Below, piece by piece: positions 18,006-26,755 of a DNA stretch of 64,000 nt; positions within the stretch are counted from its first letter, which is position 1, and each line of letters begins with the position of its first letter. The notes beneath the pieces are model-generated. The model did no database searches. It was not told where the DNA came from and saw nothing but the letters and a program-made list of their open reading frames with translations. The position numbers were made by a program, and so were the translations under genes. The stretch comes from Bradyrhizobium arachidis (lineage in GTDB: Bacteria; Pseudomonadota; Alphaproteobacteria; Rhizobiales; Xanthobacteraceae): positions 9,487,001 through 9,551,000 of the forward strand of contig NZ_CP030050.1 of assembly GCF_015291705.1 (NCBI RefSeq), in the 5' to 3' direction.

Positions 18006-18791
18006 ATGATTCGTATTGCCGGACTTTTCACCGCCTTCGCCATCCTCGCGAGCGCGAGCCTCTCGCCTGCCAGCGCCGAGGACAAGACCATCACCGTGTT
18101 CGCCGCGGCCTCGATGAAGAACGCGCTCGACGAGGTCGATGCCGCCTACACCGCCAAGACCGGCGTCAAGTTCAGCGTCTCCTATGCCGCGAGCTCGGTG
18201 CTCGCCAAGCAGATCGAGCAGGGCGCGCCGGCCGACGTGTTCGTCTCGGCCGATACCGACTGGATGGACTACGCGGCTTCCAAGAAGACCATCAACGAGC
18301 CTTCCAGGGTCAACCTGCTCGGCAACAGCATCGTGCTGATCGCGCCGAAGGATTCCAAGGTCGACAACGTCACCATCGCACAAGGTTTTGATCTCGCCAA
18401 GCTCGCCGGCGACGGCAAGATCGCGACCGGCGACGTCAAGTCGGTGCCGGTCGGCAAATACGCCAAGGCTGCGCTGGAGAAGCTCGGCGCCTGGCAGGCC
18501 GCGGAGCCGAAATTCGCGATGGCCGAGAGCGTGCGCGCCGCACTGACGCTGGTCGCCCGTGGCGAGGCCGCGCTCGGCATCGTCTATTCCACCGACGCCA
18601 AGGTCGAGCCCGGCGTGAAGATCGTCGGCACCTTCCCGGCGGACTCGCACCCTGCGATCATCTACCCGGTCGCGGCGACCACGACCGCGAAGCCGGAGAC
18701 GAATGATTATCTCGCCTTCCTCCGCTCGACCGCCGCCAAGACCATTCTGGAAAAATACGGCTTCAAGTTTCTGGTCAGTCCGACAACCTGA
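18006..18791 (+). CDS. modA: Molybdate ABC transporter, periplasmic binding protein ModA
   Basis: A 261-residue periplasmic protein that captures molybdate for the ModBC importer. The signal peptide is residues 1-23 (ending LSPASA). The family signature ITVFAAASMKNALDE follows at once, with the Ser in AAAS contacting the oxyanion. YAASSVLAKQIEQGAPADVF supplies the second ligand loop, and VARGEAALGIVYSTDA lies near the C-terminus. The start ATG 18006 is chosen to give a proper signal peptide. It heads the modABC operon; modB follows after 39 bases. Confidence 0.95.
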   Translation: MIRIAGLFTAFAILASASLSPASAEDKTITVFAAASMKNALDEVDAAYTAKTGVKFSVSYAASSVLAKQIEQGAPADVFVSADTDWMDYAASKKTINEPSRVNLLGNSIVLIAPKDSKVDNVTIAQGFDLAKLAGDGKIATGDVKSVPVGKYAKAALEKLGAWQAAEPKFAMAESVRAALTLVARGEAALGIVYSTDAKVEPGVKIVGTFPADSHPAIIYPVAATTTAKPETNDYLAFLRSTAAKTILEKYGFKFLVSPTT

Positions 18792-18830
18792 TTTTTGCGG
18801 CTTGATTTTGCCACCTGATATTACGACTTG

Positions 18831-19526
18831 ATGCTCGACATCTCGCCCGCCGAATGGACGGCGATCCTGCTCTCGCTCAGGGTCGCCGTCATCGCCACGC
18901 TGGTCGCAACGCCGTTCGGCATTGCGCTGGCGTGGCTGCTCGCCCGCAAGGATTTCTGGGGCAAGTCGGTGCTGGATGCCGTCGTGCATCTGCCGCTGGT
19001 GCTGCCGCCTGTCGTCACCGGCTATCTGCTGCTGCTCACCTTCGGCCGCCGCGGCCTCGTCGGCGGCTTCCTCGCCGATCATCTCGGCATCGTGTTCGCG
19101 TTCCGCTGGACCGGCGCCGCGCTCGCCTGCGGCGTGATGGCGTTTCCGCTGCTGGTGCGGCCGATGCGGCTGTCGATCGAGGCGATCGACCGAAAGCTCG
19201 AGCAGGCCGCCGAGACGCTCGGCGCCGCGCCGTGGAAGGTGTTTTTCACGGTGACGCTGCCGCTGGCGCTGCCCGGGGTGCTCGCCGGCATGGTGCTGGG
19301 CTTTGCCAAGGCGATCGGCGAGTTCGGCGCGACCATCACCTTCGTTTCCAACATTCCCGGCGAGACCCAGACGATTTCCTCGGCGATCTATTCGCTGATC
19401 CAGACGCCCGACGGCGATGCCGCGGCGGGCCGGCTCGTGATCGTCTCGATCGTACTGGCGATCGGCGCGCTGATCGCCGCCGAATGGTTCGCCCGCCGCG
19501 CGACGCAGCGCCTGCACGGGAATTGA
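18831..19526 (+). CDS. modB: Molybdate ABC transporter permease ModB
   Basis: A 231-residue inner-membrane permease with about five transmembrane helices. The EAA loop that docks on the ATPase is ETLGAAPWKVFFTVTLPLALPG (around residues 126-147), and the segment GFAKAIGEFGATITF after it is typical of ModB/CysT permeases. The start is ATG 18831; a TTG three bases earlier is less likely. It is followed after two bases by modC. Confidence 0.95.
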   Translation: MLDISPAEWTAILLSLRVAVIATLVATPFGIALAWLLARKDFWGKSVLDAVVHLPLVLPPVVTGYLLLLTFGRRGLVGGFLADHLGIVFAFRWTGAALACGVMAFPLLVRPMRLSIEAIDRKLEQAAETLGAAPWKVFFTVTLPLALPGVLAGMVLGFAKAIGEFGATITFVSNIPGETQTISSAIYSLIQTPDGDAAAGRLVIVSIVLAIGALIAAEWFARRATQRLHGN

Positions 19527-19528
19527 TC

Positions 19529-20191
19529 ATGCTGCGCGTCGACATCGAAAAGAAGCTCGGCGAATTCTCGCTCTCGGCATCCTTCACCGGCGAGGGCCGT
19601 GTCATCGGCCTGTTCGGCGCCTCGGGCGCCGGCAAGAGCTCGCTGGTCAACATGATCGCCGGGCTGTTGCGGCCCGATCGCGGCACCATCGTGATCGACG
19701 GCGACACCGTCGACGACACCGCTTCCGGCATCCATGTGCCGACCTATCGCCGCCGCATCGGCTATGTGTTCCAGGACGCGCGGCTGTTTCCGCATTTCAG
19801 CGTCGCGCAAAATCTCGACTACGGTCGTCGCATGAATGGCCTCGCGCCTGATCCTGGCCAGCACAAGCGCATCATCGACCTGCTCGACATCGGCGCGCTA
19901 CTCGACCGCCGCCCCGGAAAGCTCTCCGGCGGCGAGCGCCAGCGCGTCGCGCTCGGCCGTGCGCTGCTGTCGAAGCCGCGCCTCCTGCTGCTCGACGAAC
20001 CGCTCGGTGCGCTCGACGAGGGCCGCAAGCTCGAGATCCTGCCCTATCTGGTGCGGCTGCGCGACGAGGCCAATGTCCCCATGGTCTATGTCAGCCACGA
20101 CGTCGCCGAGCTGCGCCAGCTCGCCACGCAAATCGTGATGCTGAAGCAGGGCCGCGTGACGTCGTTCGGCGGGGTGAAGGTGCTGACGTGA
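19529..20191 (+). CDS. modC: Molybdate ABC transporter ATPase ModC, short form
   Basis: A 220-residue ATPase that powers ModAB. Walker A is GASGAGKSS, the Q-loop is in GYVFQDARLFPHF, the signature is LSGGERQRVALGRAL, Walker B is LLLLDEPLGALD and the switch histidine is in YVSHD. The protein stops at KVLT right after the nucleotide-binding domain, whereas E. coli ModC has about 350 residues with a C-terminal Mop/TOBE molybdate-binding domain. No downstream frame restores that domain, so this is a naturally short form. The stop codon lies in a hairpin. Confidence 0.93.
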   Translation: MLRVDIEKKLGEFSLSASFTGEGRVIGLFGASGAGKSSLVNMIAGLLRPDRGTIVIDGDTVDDTASGIHVPTYRRRIGYVFQDARLFPHFSVAQNLDYGRRMNGLAPDPGQHKRIIDLLDIGALLDRRPGKLSGGERQRVALGRALLSKPRLLLLDEPLGALDEGRKLEILPYLVRLRDEANVPMVYVSHDVAELRQLATQIVMLKQGRVTSFGGVKVLT

Positions 20192-20224
20192 GGCGACGTG
20201 CGTGTGCTGGTGAGCGTCGCCTCA
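20189..20224 (+). terminator. Hairpin at the end of modABC
   Basis: TGAGGCGAC (20189-20197, including the modC stop codon) pairs perfectly with GTCGCCTCA (20216-20224) across an 18-base loop. No T-run follows. It is a likely transcription end or RNA-stabilising structure for modABC. Confidence 0.5.
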
Positions 20225-20233
20225 ACCACCGCA

Positions 20234-20334
20234 GTCATGCCCCGGCTTGACCGGGGCATCCAGTACGCCGCGGCTTCTCCGTGTCCACGCACCGTCTCTG
20301 GAATACTGGATTGCCCGCTTTCGCGGGCAATGAC
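20234..20334. repeat. Intergenic palindromic repeat, family C
   Basis: GTCATGCCCCGGCTTGACCG at the left and GCGGGCAATGAC at the right, with a central TCTGGAATACTGGAT segment. The GTCAT/ATGAC ends and internal stem-loops mark it as a mobile-type intergenic repeat. It lies directly after the modC hairpin. One copy is seen. Confidence 0.65.
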
Positions 20335-20352
20335 AGCGGGGGTGTAGTGTGT

Positions 20353-20613
20353 CTACCAGCCGCGATCGACGTTGCGCACCTCGCCGGTCCGCGCATCGAC
20401 ATCGACCTCCATCCAGCGACCGGTGCGGTCGCGGCCTTCGATCTGCCATTCATCGCCGAGGAAGTTCGTGTGCGAGACCGTCGTGACGCCGATGTCCGTC
20501 GCGACATCGAGCGCGACTTGCATCGAGATCTGGTCGCCGGTGTCATAGGCCATCGCCGGCGCAGCCGATCCGAGACCGATCGCGACGATGGCAGGCAAGA
20601 TGAAACTTCTCAT
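20353..20613 (-). CDS. Small secreted PepSY-like protein
   Basis: An 86-residue protein with signal peptide 1-22 (ending APAMA). The ending EWQIEGRDRTGRWMEVDVDA ... GEVRNVDRGW is the PepSY/YpeB-like pattern (W-x-V-E-x-x-D-x-x-G-x-x-x-E-V-x-V-D), found in small periplasmic proteins thought to modulate peptidases. The ATG at 20613 is chosen for the signal peptide; the frame extends 16 codons further upstream. The gene stands alone between repeat elements. Confidence 0.75.
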   Translation of the reverse strand: MRSFILPAIVAIGLGSAAPAMAYDTGDQISMQVALDVATDIGVTTVSHTNFLGDEWQIEGRDRTGRWMEVDVDARTGEVRNVDRGW

Positions 20614-20740
20614 GGAACTGCTCCTGTCAAAGACGTTGACCGTCACGCGAAGAACGAGCAACGCAGCGGAGCGTTCCGGAACCAGCGGTCACGAAGGCGC
20701 GCAAATCTTCGGCGGTTGCGGCGATCTGGTGGCGGTTTCT

Positions 20741-20780
20741 CGTCATTCCGGGGCGCCCGAAGGGCGAGCCCGGAATGACG
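20741..20780. repeat. 40-base imperfect palindrome
   Basis: CGTCATTCCGGG at the left pairs with CCCGGAATGACG at the right; the centre is GCGCCCGAAGGGCGAG. It lies seven bases beyond the antiporter stop (20787) and upstream of the PepSY gene, so it may act as a terminator for the antiporter. It belongs to the common Rhizobiales intergenic palindromes. Confidence 0.65.
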
Positions 20781-20786
20781 GAGAGG

Positions 20787-22580
20787 TCAGACCCCCGCGA
20801 CCGAGGTCCACACATCCGCCAGCTTGCGGCGCAGCGCCTGCCGGCGCGTCAGCGGCGCGGGCGGCTCCTCGTCTTCGGGCAAGCGCAGGCCTACGACATT
20901 GACGCGGCCGCCGGAGATGCTGCGCGCGACCAGCACGATCGCGTCCAGCGGCAGCTCGGCGCCCTCCTTCGGCGCGCGGTCGAGATGGACGTCGAAAAAG
21001 TCGGCGAGCGTCAGCTTGCTCTCGTCATCGCTCACCTTCACGCCGTAGATCTCGGCGAGCTCGGCCAGCGTATGCTCGCCCGACACCATGAAGTCGCCGA
21101 GCAGATGCGGATCCGGCGCCGAGCTCGGCTGCATGTCGACGAAGAAGCGGTCGAGCGCTTCGGCCTTTTCCGGCGGCGCCAGCAGGTAGATGTAGTCGCC
21201 GGGCGCGATCGGATCGGCCTCCGTCGGCGTCAGGATGTTCTCGTTGCGGATCACCAGCGTCGGCTTGGACCAGGACGGGATCAGGCCGCGGCGGAAATAG
21301 AGGCTCTTGGATCGCACCGGATAGCCGACGAGCTGCTGCTCGAGCTGGCCGGGCAGGTCGAGCTCGACACGACGCGGGCCGCGCTCGGCGCGCGGCAGCG
21401 CAACGTGCAGCTTGCGCGCGGCGGGCGCCAGCGTCCAGCCCTGCAGCAGCAGCGAGATGATGACGACGACGAAGGCGACGTCGAAATAGAGATAAGCCTT
21501 CGACAGGCCGACCAGCATCGGGATCGAGGCCAGGAAGATCGCGACCGCGCCGCGAAGGCCGGTCCAGGCGATGAAGATCTTCTCGCGCCAGTTGAAGCGG
21601 AATGGTGCCAGGCAGACGAACACCGCAAGCGGCCGCGCCACCAGCATCAGCACCAGCGCGACGGCAACGGCCGGCAGCACGCTGGCACCGAGCCGGATCG
21701 GCGAGACCAAAAGGCCGAGCAGCACGAACATCACGATCTGCGCCAGCCAGGTCGCGGCATCGAGGAAGGTCACCACCGAATTATGCGCGCGGGTCGGCCG
21801 GTTGCCGATGATGATGCCGGCGAGATAGACCGCGAGGAAGCCGGAGGCGTGCATGATCTGCGAGCCGCCGAAGATGACGAGCGCGCCGGTGGTGACGAAC
21901 GGCGCATGCAGGCCCTGCGGCAGCGCCACCTGGTTCAGCGCGATGACGACGAGGCGCCCGCCGATGACGCCGACCACAGCGCCCAGCACCGCCTCCTGCA
22001 CGAACTCCATGAACACATGGCCGGGCGAGCTCGAGCCGAGCGAGATGTATTCGACCAGCATCAGGGTGAGGAAGATCGCGAAGGGATCGTTGGTGCCGGA
22101 TTCCGCCTCCAGCGTCGCGCCGACGCGCGGGCGCAGGCGCAGGCCCTGGGTGTGCACCAGCAGGAACACCGCGGCGGCGTCGGTCGAGGCGACCACGGCG
22201 CCGACCAGCAGCGATTCCGCCCAGTTCAGATCGAGCGCGAATTTCGCGAAGGGCGCCGTGACCAGCGCGGTCAAGAGCACGCCGACGGTGGCGAGCACCA
22301 GGGACGGGGCGAGCACGGTGCGGATGCTGGCAAAGCGCGTCTTCAGGCCGCCGTCGAACAGGATCAAAGCGAGGGCCACCGAGCCGACCAGATAGGTGGT
22401 GCCGACGTCGTTGAACTGGATCTGCCCGGGGCCGGAATCCCCGGCGAGCATGCCGATGGCAAGGAAGACGAGCAGCAGGGGCGCGCCGAAGCGCAGCGCG
22501 AGCAGGCTCGACAGGATACCGGCCATCACCAGGACGGCGCCGAGCAAAATGGCGAGGCTGAAGGAGTCGAGGGAGGCCAT
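20787..22580 (-). CDS. Potassium/proton antiporter, CvrA/NhaP2-type
   Basis: A 597-residue inner-membrane monovalent cation/proton antiporter. About 12-13 helices fill residues 1-390 and include GDSGPGQIQFND, VVASTDAAAVF and the acidic pair in ESGTNDPFAIF, all characteristic of CPA1 exchangers. A TrkA-C-like regulatory domain follows (ILTPTEADPIAPGDYIYLLA at about 455-474). The last domain (LGDFMVSGEHTLAELAEIYG) is CorC/HlyC-like. This order is that of CvrA, which exports K+ and helps volume regulation. The ATG at 22580 has GGAAGG upstream; earlier in-frame starts are unlikely. Confidence 0.9.
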   Translation of the reverse strand: MASLDSFSLAILLGAVLVMAGILSSLLALRFGAPLLLVFLAIGMLAGDSGPGQIQFNDVGTTYLVGSVALALILFDGGLKTRFASIRTVLAPSLVLATVGVLLTALVTAPFAKFALDLNWAESLLVGAVVASTDAAAVFLLVHTQGLRLRPRVGATLEAESGTNDPFAIFLTLMLVEYISLGSSSPGHVFMEFVQEAVLGAVVGVIGGRLVVIALNQVALPQGLHAPFVTTGALVIFGGSQIMHASGFLAVYLAGIIIGNRPTRAHNSVVTFLDAATWLAQIVMFVLLGLLVSPIRLGASVLPAVAVALVLMLVARPLAVFVCLAPFRFNWREKIFIAWTGLRGAVAIFLASIPMLVGLSKAYLYFDVAFVVVIISLLLQGWTLAPAARKLHVALPRAERGPRRVELDLPGQLEQQLVGYPVRSKSLYFRRGLIPSWSKPTLVIRNENILTPTEADPIAPGDYIYLLAPPEKAEALDRFFVDMQPSSAPDPHLLGDFMVSGEHTLAELAEIYGVKVSDDESKLTLADFFDVHLDRAPKEGAELPLDAIVLVARSISGGRVNVVGLRLPEDEEPPAPLTRRQALRRKLADVWTSVAGV

Positions 22581-22787
22581 CCACCTTCCGGGTACAAATC
22601 GCTGGATTTGCATCCTTATCGTCGGCATTCCCCCGCGCCAACCCATTTTCGCTACTCGCGGCAATCTGCCCGTATTTTGCGGCCTTAACGCGCTTCACTT
22701 CACGGTGTATCGATGGCCCGGCCGCACCCTTTGTGGGATTCTGCGGCACCCTCGAATCAATCCTCTCCCCGCCTTCCGACGAGACCG

Positions 22788-24104
22788 ATGGACATGGACC
22801 TCAAAGACTTCATGGAGTTCGTGCAGACGACCGCGCGCAGCGTCGGGGCGGAGATTTCCTCACCCTGGTTCTACCTGCAATTTGGTCTCATTCTCGCGGC
22901 AGCCGGCCTCGCCTATGCCGCCGAAGCCGGCATTCGCAATCGCGTCGACATGACATCGCTGGCGATGGGCTGGCCGCTGCCGCTCCGGCACTTCTCGCGG
23001 GTGATGATGTCGAGCGCCTCGACGGCGGTGTTCACCCTGCTCGTGATCATTTCCCGCGTCGTGATGTACCATGCGACCTGGCCTAGCCGCAGCTATCTCC
23101 TGATGGTCGCCGCCAAGATGGGGCTGGCCTGGCTCGTGATCCGGCTGGTGACCTCGGTCCTGCGCAACGCCTTCATCGTCAAGCTGGTCTCGATCACGGC
23201 CTGGTTCGTCGCGGCGCTGTCCATCATCGGTCAGCTCGATTCGACGGTCGATCTGCTCGATTCCTTCGCCATCGTGCTCGGCGGCCTCAGGCTGACGCCG
23301 CTATTGGTGATCAAGGCCGGCGCGCTGCTGCTGATCGCGCTCTGGGCCACCAACATCGCCAGTAATTTCGCCGAGAGCCGGATCAATTCGACCACCGATC
23401 TGACGCCGTCGGTGCAGGTGCTGCTGGTCAAGATCATCCGCATCGGGCTTCTTGCCGTCGCCATCGTGATCGCGCTCGGCGCCGTCGGCATCGACCTCTC
23501 GGCGCTCGCGGTCTTCTCCGGCGCGGTCGGCGTCGGCATCGGTATCGGCCTGCAGAAGATCGTCGCCAATTTCATCTCGGGGATCATCCTGCTCGCCGAC
23601 AAATCGGTGAAGCCGGGCGACCTCGTCACCATCGGCGACAACACCGGGCGCATCAGCGCGATGAAGACGCGCTATATTTCGGTCGCCGCCGGCGACGGCC
23701 GCGAATTCCTGGTGCCGAACGAGGACCTGGTGACGCAGAAGGTCGTCAACTGGACCTATACCGACAAGAACACGCTGGTGAAGATCGCCTTCGGCACCAA
23801 TTACGACGCCGACCCGCGCCTGGTCACCAAGCTCGCCGCCGAGACCGCCGCCGCCCATCCGCGCGCGCAGAAGGGCAAGCCGCCGAACAGCATCTTGACC
23901 GAGTTCGCCGAGGCCGGGATGAAGTTCTCGCTGACCTTCTGGATCGCGGACCCCGACGGCATGGACAACGTCAAGAGCGACGTGATGCTGGCGCTGTGGG
24001 AGGCCTTCAAGCGCGAGGGCATCCGGGTTCCCTACCCTGTCCGCGAAATCCGCGTCCGCGGCGGCGCCCTGCCGGTCGAAACCACCGTAGAAGTCCCAAA
24101 TTAG
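22788..24104 (+). CDS. MscS-type mechanosensitive ion channel
   Basis: A 438-residue membrane protein. Several hydrophobic helices fill residues 15-230. The pore-lining helix and beta-domain entry read GAVGVGIGIGLQKIVANFISGI (about 247-268), the MscS signature with glycine/alanine packing. The cytoplasmic part follows: VKPGDLVTIGDNTGRI, then VPNEDLVTQKVVNWTY. The family opens on membrane tension and protects against hypo-osmotic shock. It is divergent from the K+/H+ antiporter with 207 bases between starts, a sensible pairing for osmotic control. Start ATG 22788 or 22794. Confidence 0.9.
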   Translation: MDMDLKDFMEFVQTTARSVGAEISSPWFYLQFGLILAAAGLAYAAEAGIRNRVDMTSLAMGWPLPLRHFSRVMMSSASTAVFTLLVIISRVVMYHATWPSRSYLLMVAAKMGLAWLVIRLVTSVLRNAFIVKLVSITAWFVAALSIIGQLDSTVDLLDSFAIVLGGLRLTPLLVIKAGALLLIALWATNIASNFAESRINSTTDLTPSVQVLLVKIIRIGLLAVAIVIALGAVGIDLSALAVFSGAVGVGIGIGLQKIVANFISGIILLADKSVKPGDLVTIGDNTGRISAMKTRYISVAAGDGREFLVPNEDLVTQKVVNWTYTDKNTLVKIAFGTNYDADPRLVTKLAAETAAAHPRAQKGKPPNSILTEFAEAGMKFSLTFWIADPDGMDNVKSDVMLALWEAFKREGIRVPYPVREIRVRGGALPVETTVEVPN

Positions 24105-24224
24105 GCCCGCTTTCGGGCGCATGCTGCATGCTCGGCTTGCATGAACGCCGGCAATCATTAAATTAGGGCCTGAAATCAAGCCTTTCCGCCGACATCGAGA
24201 TTCAGCCCAGAAGACCGCACAAGC

Positions 24225-25043
24225 ATGAGCTACGTCGAAGCCACCGATACCTCCCTGCGCAAGACCGGACAGATCAAGCTGCATGGGCCTGCCGCCTTTG
24301 CCGGCATGCGCAAGGCGGGAGCGCTGGTGGCAAAGTGCCTCGACGAGCTCACCGACATCGTCGCCCCCGGCGTGCCGACCTCTGTCATCGACGAATTCGT
24401 CCGCGACTTCGCCTTCAGCCACGGCGCCTATCCGGCGACGCTGATGTATCGCGGCTATCGCTACTCGACCTGCACCTCGCTGAACCACGTGGTCTGCCAC
24501 GGCATGCCCGGCGACCGTCCGCTGAAAGAGGGCGACATCGTCAACATCGACGTCACCTTCATCGTCGACGGCTGGTACGGCGATTCCAGCCGGATGTATG
24601 CGGTCGGCCCGATCGCGCGCAAGGCGGAGCGGCTGATCGAGGTGACGTATGAGGCGATGATGCGCGGCATCGCGGCGGTGAAACCCGGCGCCACCACCGG
24701 CGACATCGGCCACGCCATCCAGAGCTTTGTCGAGCCGCAGGGCATGAGCGTGGTGCGCGATTTCTGCGGCCACGGCCTCGGGCGCATGTTCCACGACGAG
24801 CCGAACATCATCCATATCGGCCGGCCCGGCGAAGGCGTGCAGCTCAAGCCCGGCATGTTCTTCACCATCGAGCCGATGATCAATCTCGGCAAGCCGCATG
24901 TGAAGATCCTGTCCGACGGCTGGACTGCCGTGACCCGCGACCGCTCGCTGTCGGCACAGTTCGAGCATTCGGTCGGCGTCACCGCCACCGGCGTCGAGAT
25001 CTTCACGCTGTCGGAGCGGCACGGCGAGAAGCAGATCGGGTGA
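24225..25043 (+). CDS. map: Type I methionine aminopeptidase
   Basis: A 272-residue enzyme that removes N-terminal Met from nascent proteins. The five metal ligands can be placed: Asp in VNIDVTF, Asp in WYGDSSR, His in CGHGLGRMFHDEP, Glu in FTIEPMINLG and Glu in SAQFEHSVGV. The substrate-binding His is in SLNHVVCHGMP. Length fits type I enzymes without a zinc-finger extension. It stands alone and converges on the Ada-like gene, with a seven-base gap between stops. The 120 bases upstream are less GC-rich and should contain its promoter. Confidence 0.95.
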   Translation: MSYVEATDTSLRKTGQIKLHGPAAFAGMRKAGALVAKCLDELTDIVAPGVPTSVIDEFVRDFAFSHGAYPATLMYRGYRYSTCTSLNHVVCHGMPGDRPLKEGDIVNIDVTFIVDGWYGDSSRMYAVGPIARKAERLIEVTYEAMMRGIAAVKPGATTGDIGHAIQSFVEPQGMSVVRDFCGHGLGRMFHDEPNIIHIGRPGEGVQLKPGMFFTIEPMINLGKPHVKILSDGWTAVTRDRSLSAQFEHSVGVTATGVEIFTLSERHGEKQIG

Positions 25044-25050
25044 TGGCCGC

Positions 25051-25647
25051 CTAGCGGCGCCGGCGGAACGACGATGGCGCCCGCTTGTAGGTCGCGGCAA
25101 AGGCGTCGTTGAAGCGGCGAACGCTGCCGAAGCCCGCCGCAAAGGCAATCTCCGCCAACGTCATCTCGGTCTGATCGATCAGGCGCTTCGCCTCCTGCAC
25201 GCGCCGCGTCGCCGCGATCTCGCTCGGGCTCGCGCCGGCATGGCGCAGGAACAGGCGCAGCAAATGGCGCGGCCCGACGCCGAGCGCTTCGGCCAGCTCA
25301 GCGGCAGTGGCGCGATCCAGAAAACCGTCATTGATCAGGCGCATGCCGCGCGCGACCGTGGTCGCCGTGCCCATCCAGGCCGGCGACCCCGGCGCGGTCT
25401 CCGGCCGGCAGCGCAGGCACGGGCGAAAGCCGGCCCGCTCGGCAGCCGCCGCGGTCGCATAGAAGGTGACGTTCTCGGAGCGCGCCGGGCGAACCGGACA
25501 GACCGGGCGGCAGTAGATCTTCGTCGACCGAACGCCGGAAAAGAACAGGCCATCGAAGGCACGCGCCCGCGCGAGGCGCGCCCGGTCGCAGGTCGCCCAA
25601 TCGAGATGCGGTGGTAGCGCCGGTGGCTGCGCGGAAACCTTCGCCAT
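25051..25647 (-). CDS. Ada-like regulator: Ada zinc domain plus AraC helix-turn-helix
   Basis: About 198 residues. The N-terminal domain has the exact Ada metal-binding spacing C-x3-C-x26-C-x2-C (YCRPVC ... RPCLRC), in which the first Cys of Ada accepts methyl groups from phosphotriesters. The rest is an AraC-type double helix-turn-helix (LAEALGVGPRHLLRLFLRHAG, then LAEIAFAAGFGSVRRFNDAF). There is no O6-methylguanine methyltransferase or AlkA glycosylase domain, so this resembles Bacillus AdaA: a methylation-responsive activator. ATG 25647 or 25665 may be the start. The divergent DMT exporter gene begins about 130 bases away. Confidence 0.82.
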   Translation of the reverse strand: MAKVSAQPPALPPHLDWATCDRARLARARAFDGLFFSGVRSTKIYCRPVCPVRPARSENVTFYATAAAAERAGFRPCLRCRPETAPGSPAWMGTATTVARGMRLINDGFLDRATAAELAEALGVGPRHLLRLFLRHAGASPSEIAATRRVQEAKRLIDQTEMTLAEIAFAAGFGSVRRFNDAFAATYKRAPSSFRRRR

Positions 25648-25778
25648 GATGAAATGATAATTCATCCGACTTCGCCGGGTAGCTGAAATCGGACTCGGTC
25701 GGGCGATGAGGTCCGAATTCAGCCAGCCTGCGCCGGCGCGCCGGATCATGGTCCCGGTCCATCCGGGAGCAGATTCGC

Positions 25779-26714
25779 ATGAGCACGCAGGCGCAACGAA
25801 CGACGTCAGGACAAATCACTCTCGTAGTCGAGATCGGGCTTCTGCTGCTGCTCTCGCTGATCTGGGGCAGCTCCTTCACGCTGATCAAGGTCGCGGTGCC
25901 CACGATTCCGCCGTTCACGATGGTTGCCGTGCGCGTGACGATCGCGGCCATGCTTCTCCTGCTGCTCGCCATCGCACAGGGACACGCCCTTCCCCGCCAG
26001 AGGTCGGTCTGGGCGGCCTTCTTCGTGCAAGGGCTGCTGCAAAGCGCATTGCCTTTCACCCTGATCAGCTGGGGCGAGGTCTCCATTCCGAGCGGTCTTG
26101 CCGGGGTGCTCAATGCCACCCCGCCGATGTTCGTGCTCGCGATCGCAATGAGCACCGGACGAGCGCGGCAGACCGTCACCAGGTGGAAGATCATTGGCGT
26201 CGCGCTCGGCCTCGCGGGCGTGGCAGTCACAATGGGTCTCGATGCGCTGTCCGGGATCGGCAGCGCCGCGCCGCTGGCGCAGGCGGCCGTGCTGGGCGCG
26301 AGCCTCTGCTACGCGCTCGCACCCATGTGGGGCCAGCGGTTCTCGAAGCTTCCCGCCATCGTCACAGCTGCCGGCGCCATGAGCTGTGCCGCGATCCCGA
26401 TGGTTCCCGCCGCACTCATCCTCGAGCGGCCCTGGACGCTCGCGCCGACGTCGCAGGCGGTCGCGGCCGTCATCGTCCTCGCCATTGTCTGCACCGCGCT
26501 CGCGATGGTGATCTATTTCCGCCTGATCCGCACACTTGGCCCACTCGGCACCACCAGCGGCAGCTATCTGCGCGCGGGATTTGCGGTGGCGCTGGGCACG
26601 GCATGGCTCGGCGAGCGCTTCACCCTGTCGAGCATGGCCGGAATGGCGTTGATCCTCGCCGGCGTCGTCGCCATCACGATGCCGCCATCGGCACGGACCA
26701 GCCGGGGCAATTGA
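25779..26714 (+). CDS. DMT superfamily (EamA) permease
   Basis: A 311-residue inner-membrane protein made of two EamA repeats of about five helices each ([15 protein letters not shown] near the N-terminus of the first; [13 protein letters not shown] near the start of the second). The family exports amino acids or small metabolites. The ATG at 25779 has GGGAGCAG upstream. It is divergent from the Ada-like regulator, which may control it; radC begins about 40 bases after its stop. The substrate is unknown. Confidence 0.87.
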   Translation: MSTQAQRTTSGQITLVVEIGLLLLLSLIWGSSFTLIKVAVPTIPPFTMVAVRVTIAAMLLLLLAIAQGHALPRQRSVWAAFFVQGLLQSALPFTLISWGEVSIPSGLAGVLNATPPMFVLAIAMSTGRARQTVTRWKIIGVALGLAGVAVTMGLDALSGIGSAAPLAQAAVLGASLCYALAPMWGQRFSKLPAIVTAAGAMSCAAIPMVPAALILERPWTLAPTSQAVAAVIVLAIVCTALAMVIYFRLIRTLGPLGTTSGSYLRAGFAVALGTAWLGERFTLSSMAGMALILAGVVAITMPPSARTSRGN

Positions 26715-26755
26715 AGGTTGCAAAAACGGCGATCCGCGGCGATGCTCCGGGCCCG

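Noticed and set aside
18854..20191. A 445-residue frame covering modB in another phase and running into modC
   Set aside because: The first 225 residues are Arg/Ala-rich shadow translation of modB. ModC begins at 19529 with the family's normal start.
19529..20191. ModC truncated by a frameshift
   Set aside because: Read in the other two frames after 20191, no Mop/TOBE-like sequence appears. A hairpin and then a repeat element follow directly.
20775..22688. A 637-residue plus-strand frame over the antiporter
   Set aside because: It is the His/Arg/Asp/Gln-rich antisense of a well-supported CvrA-type gene, a usual artefact in GC-rich DNA.
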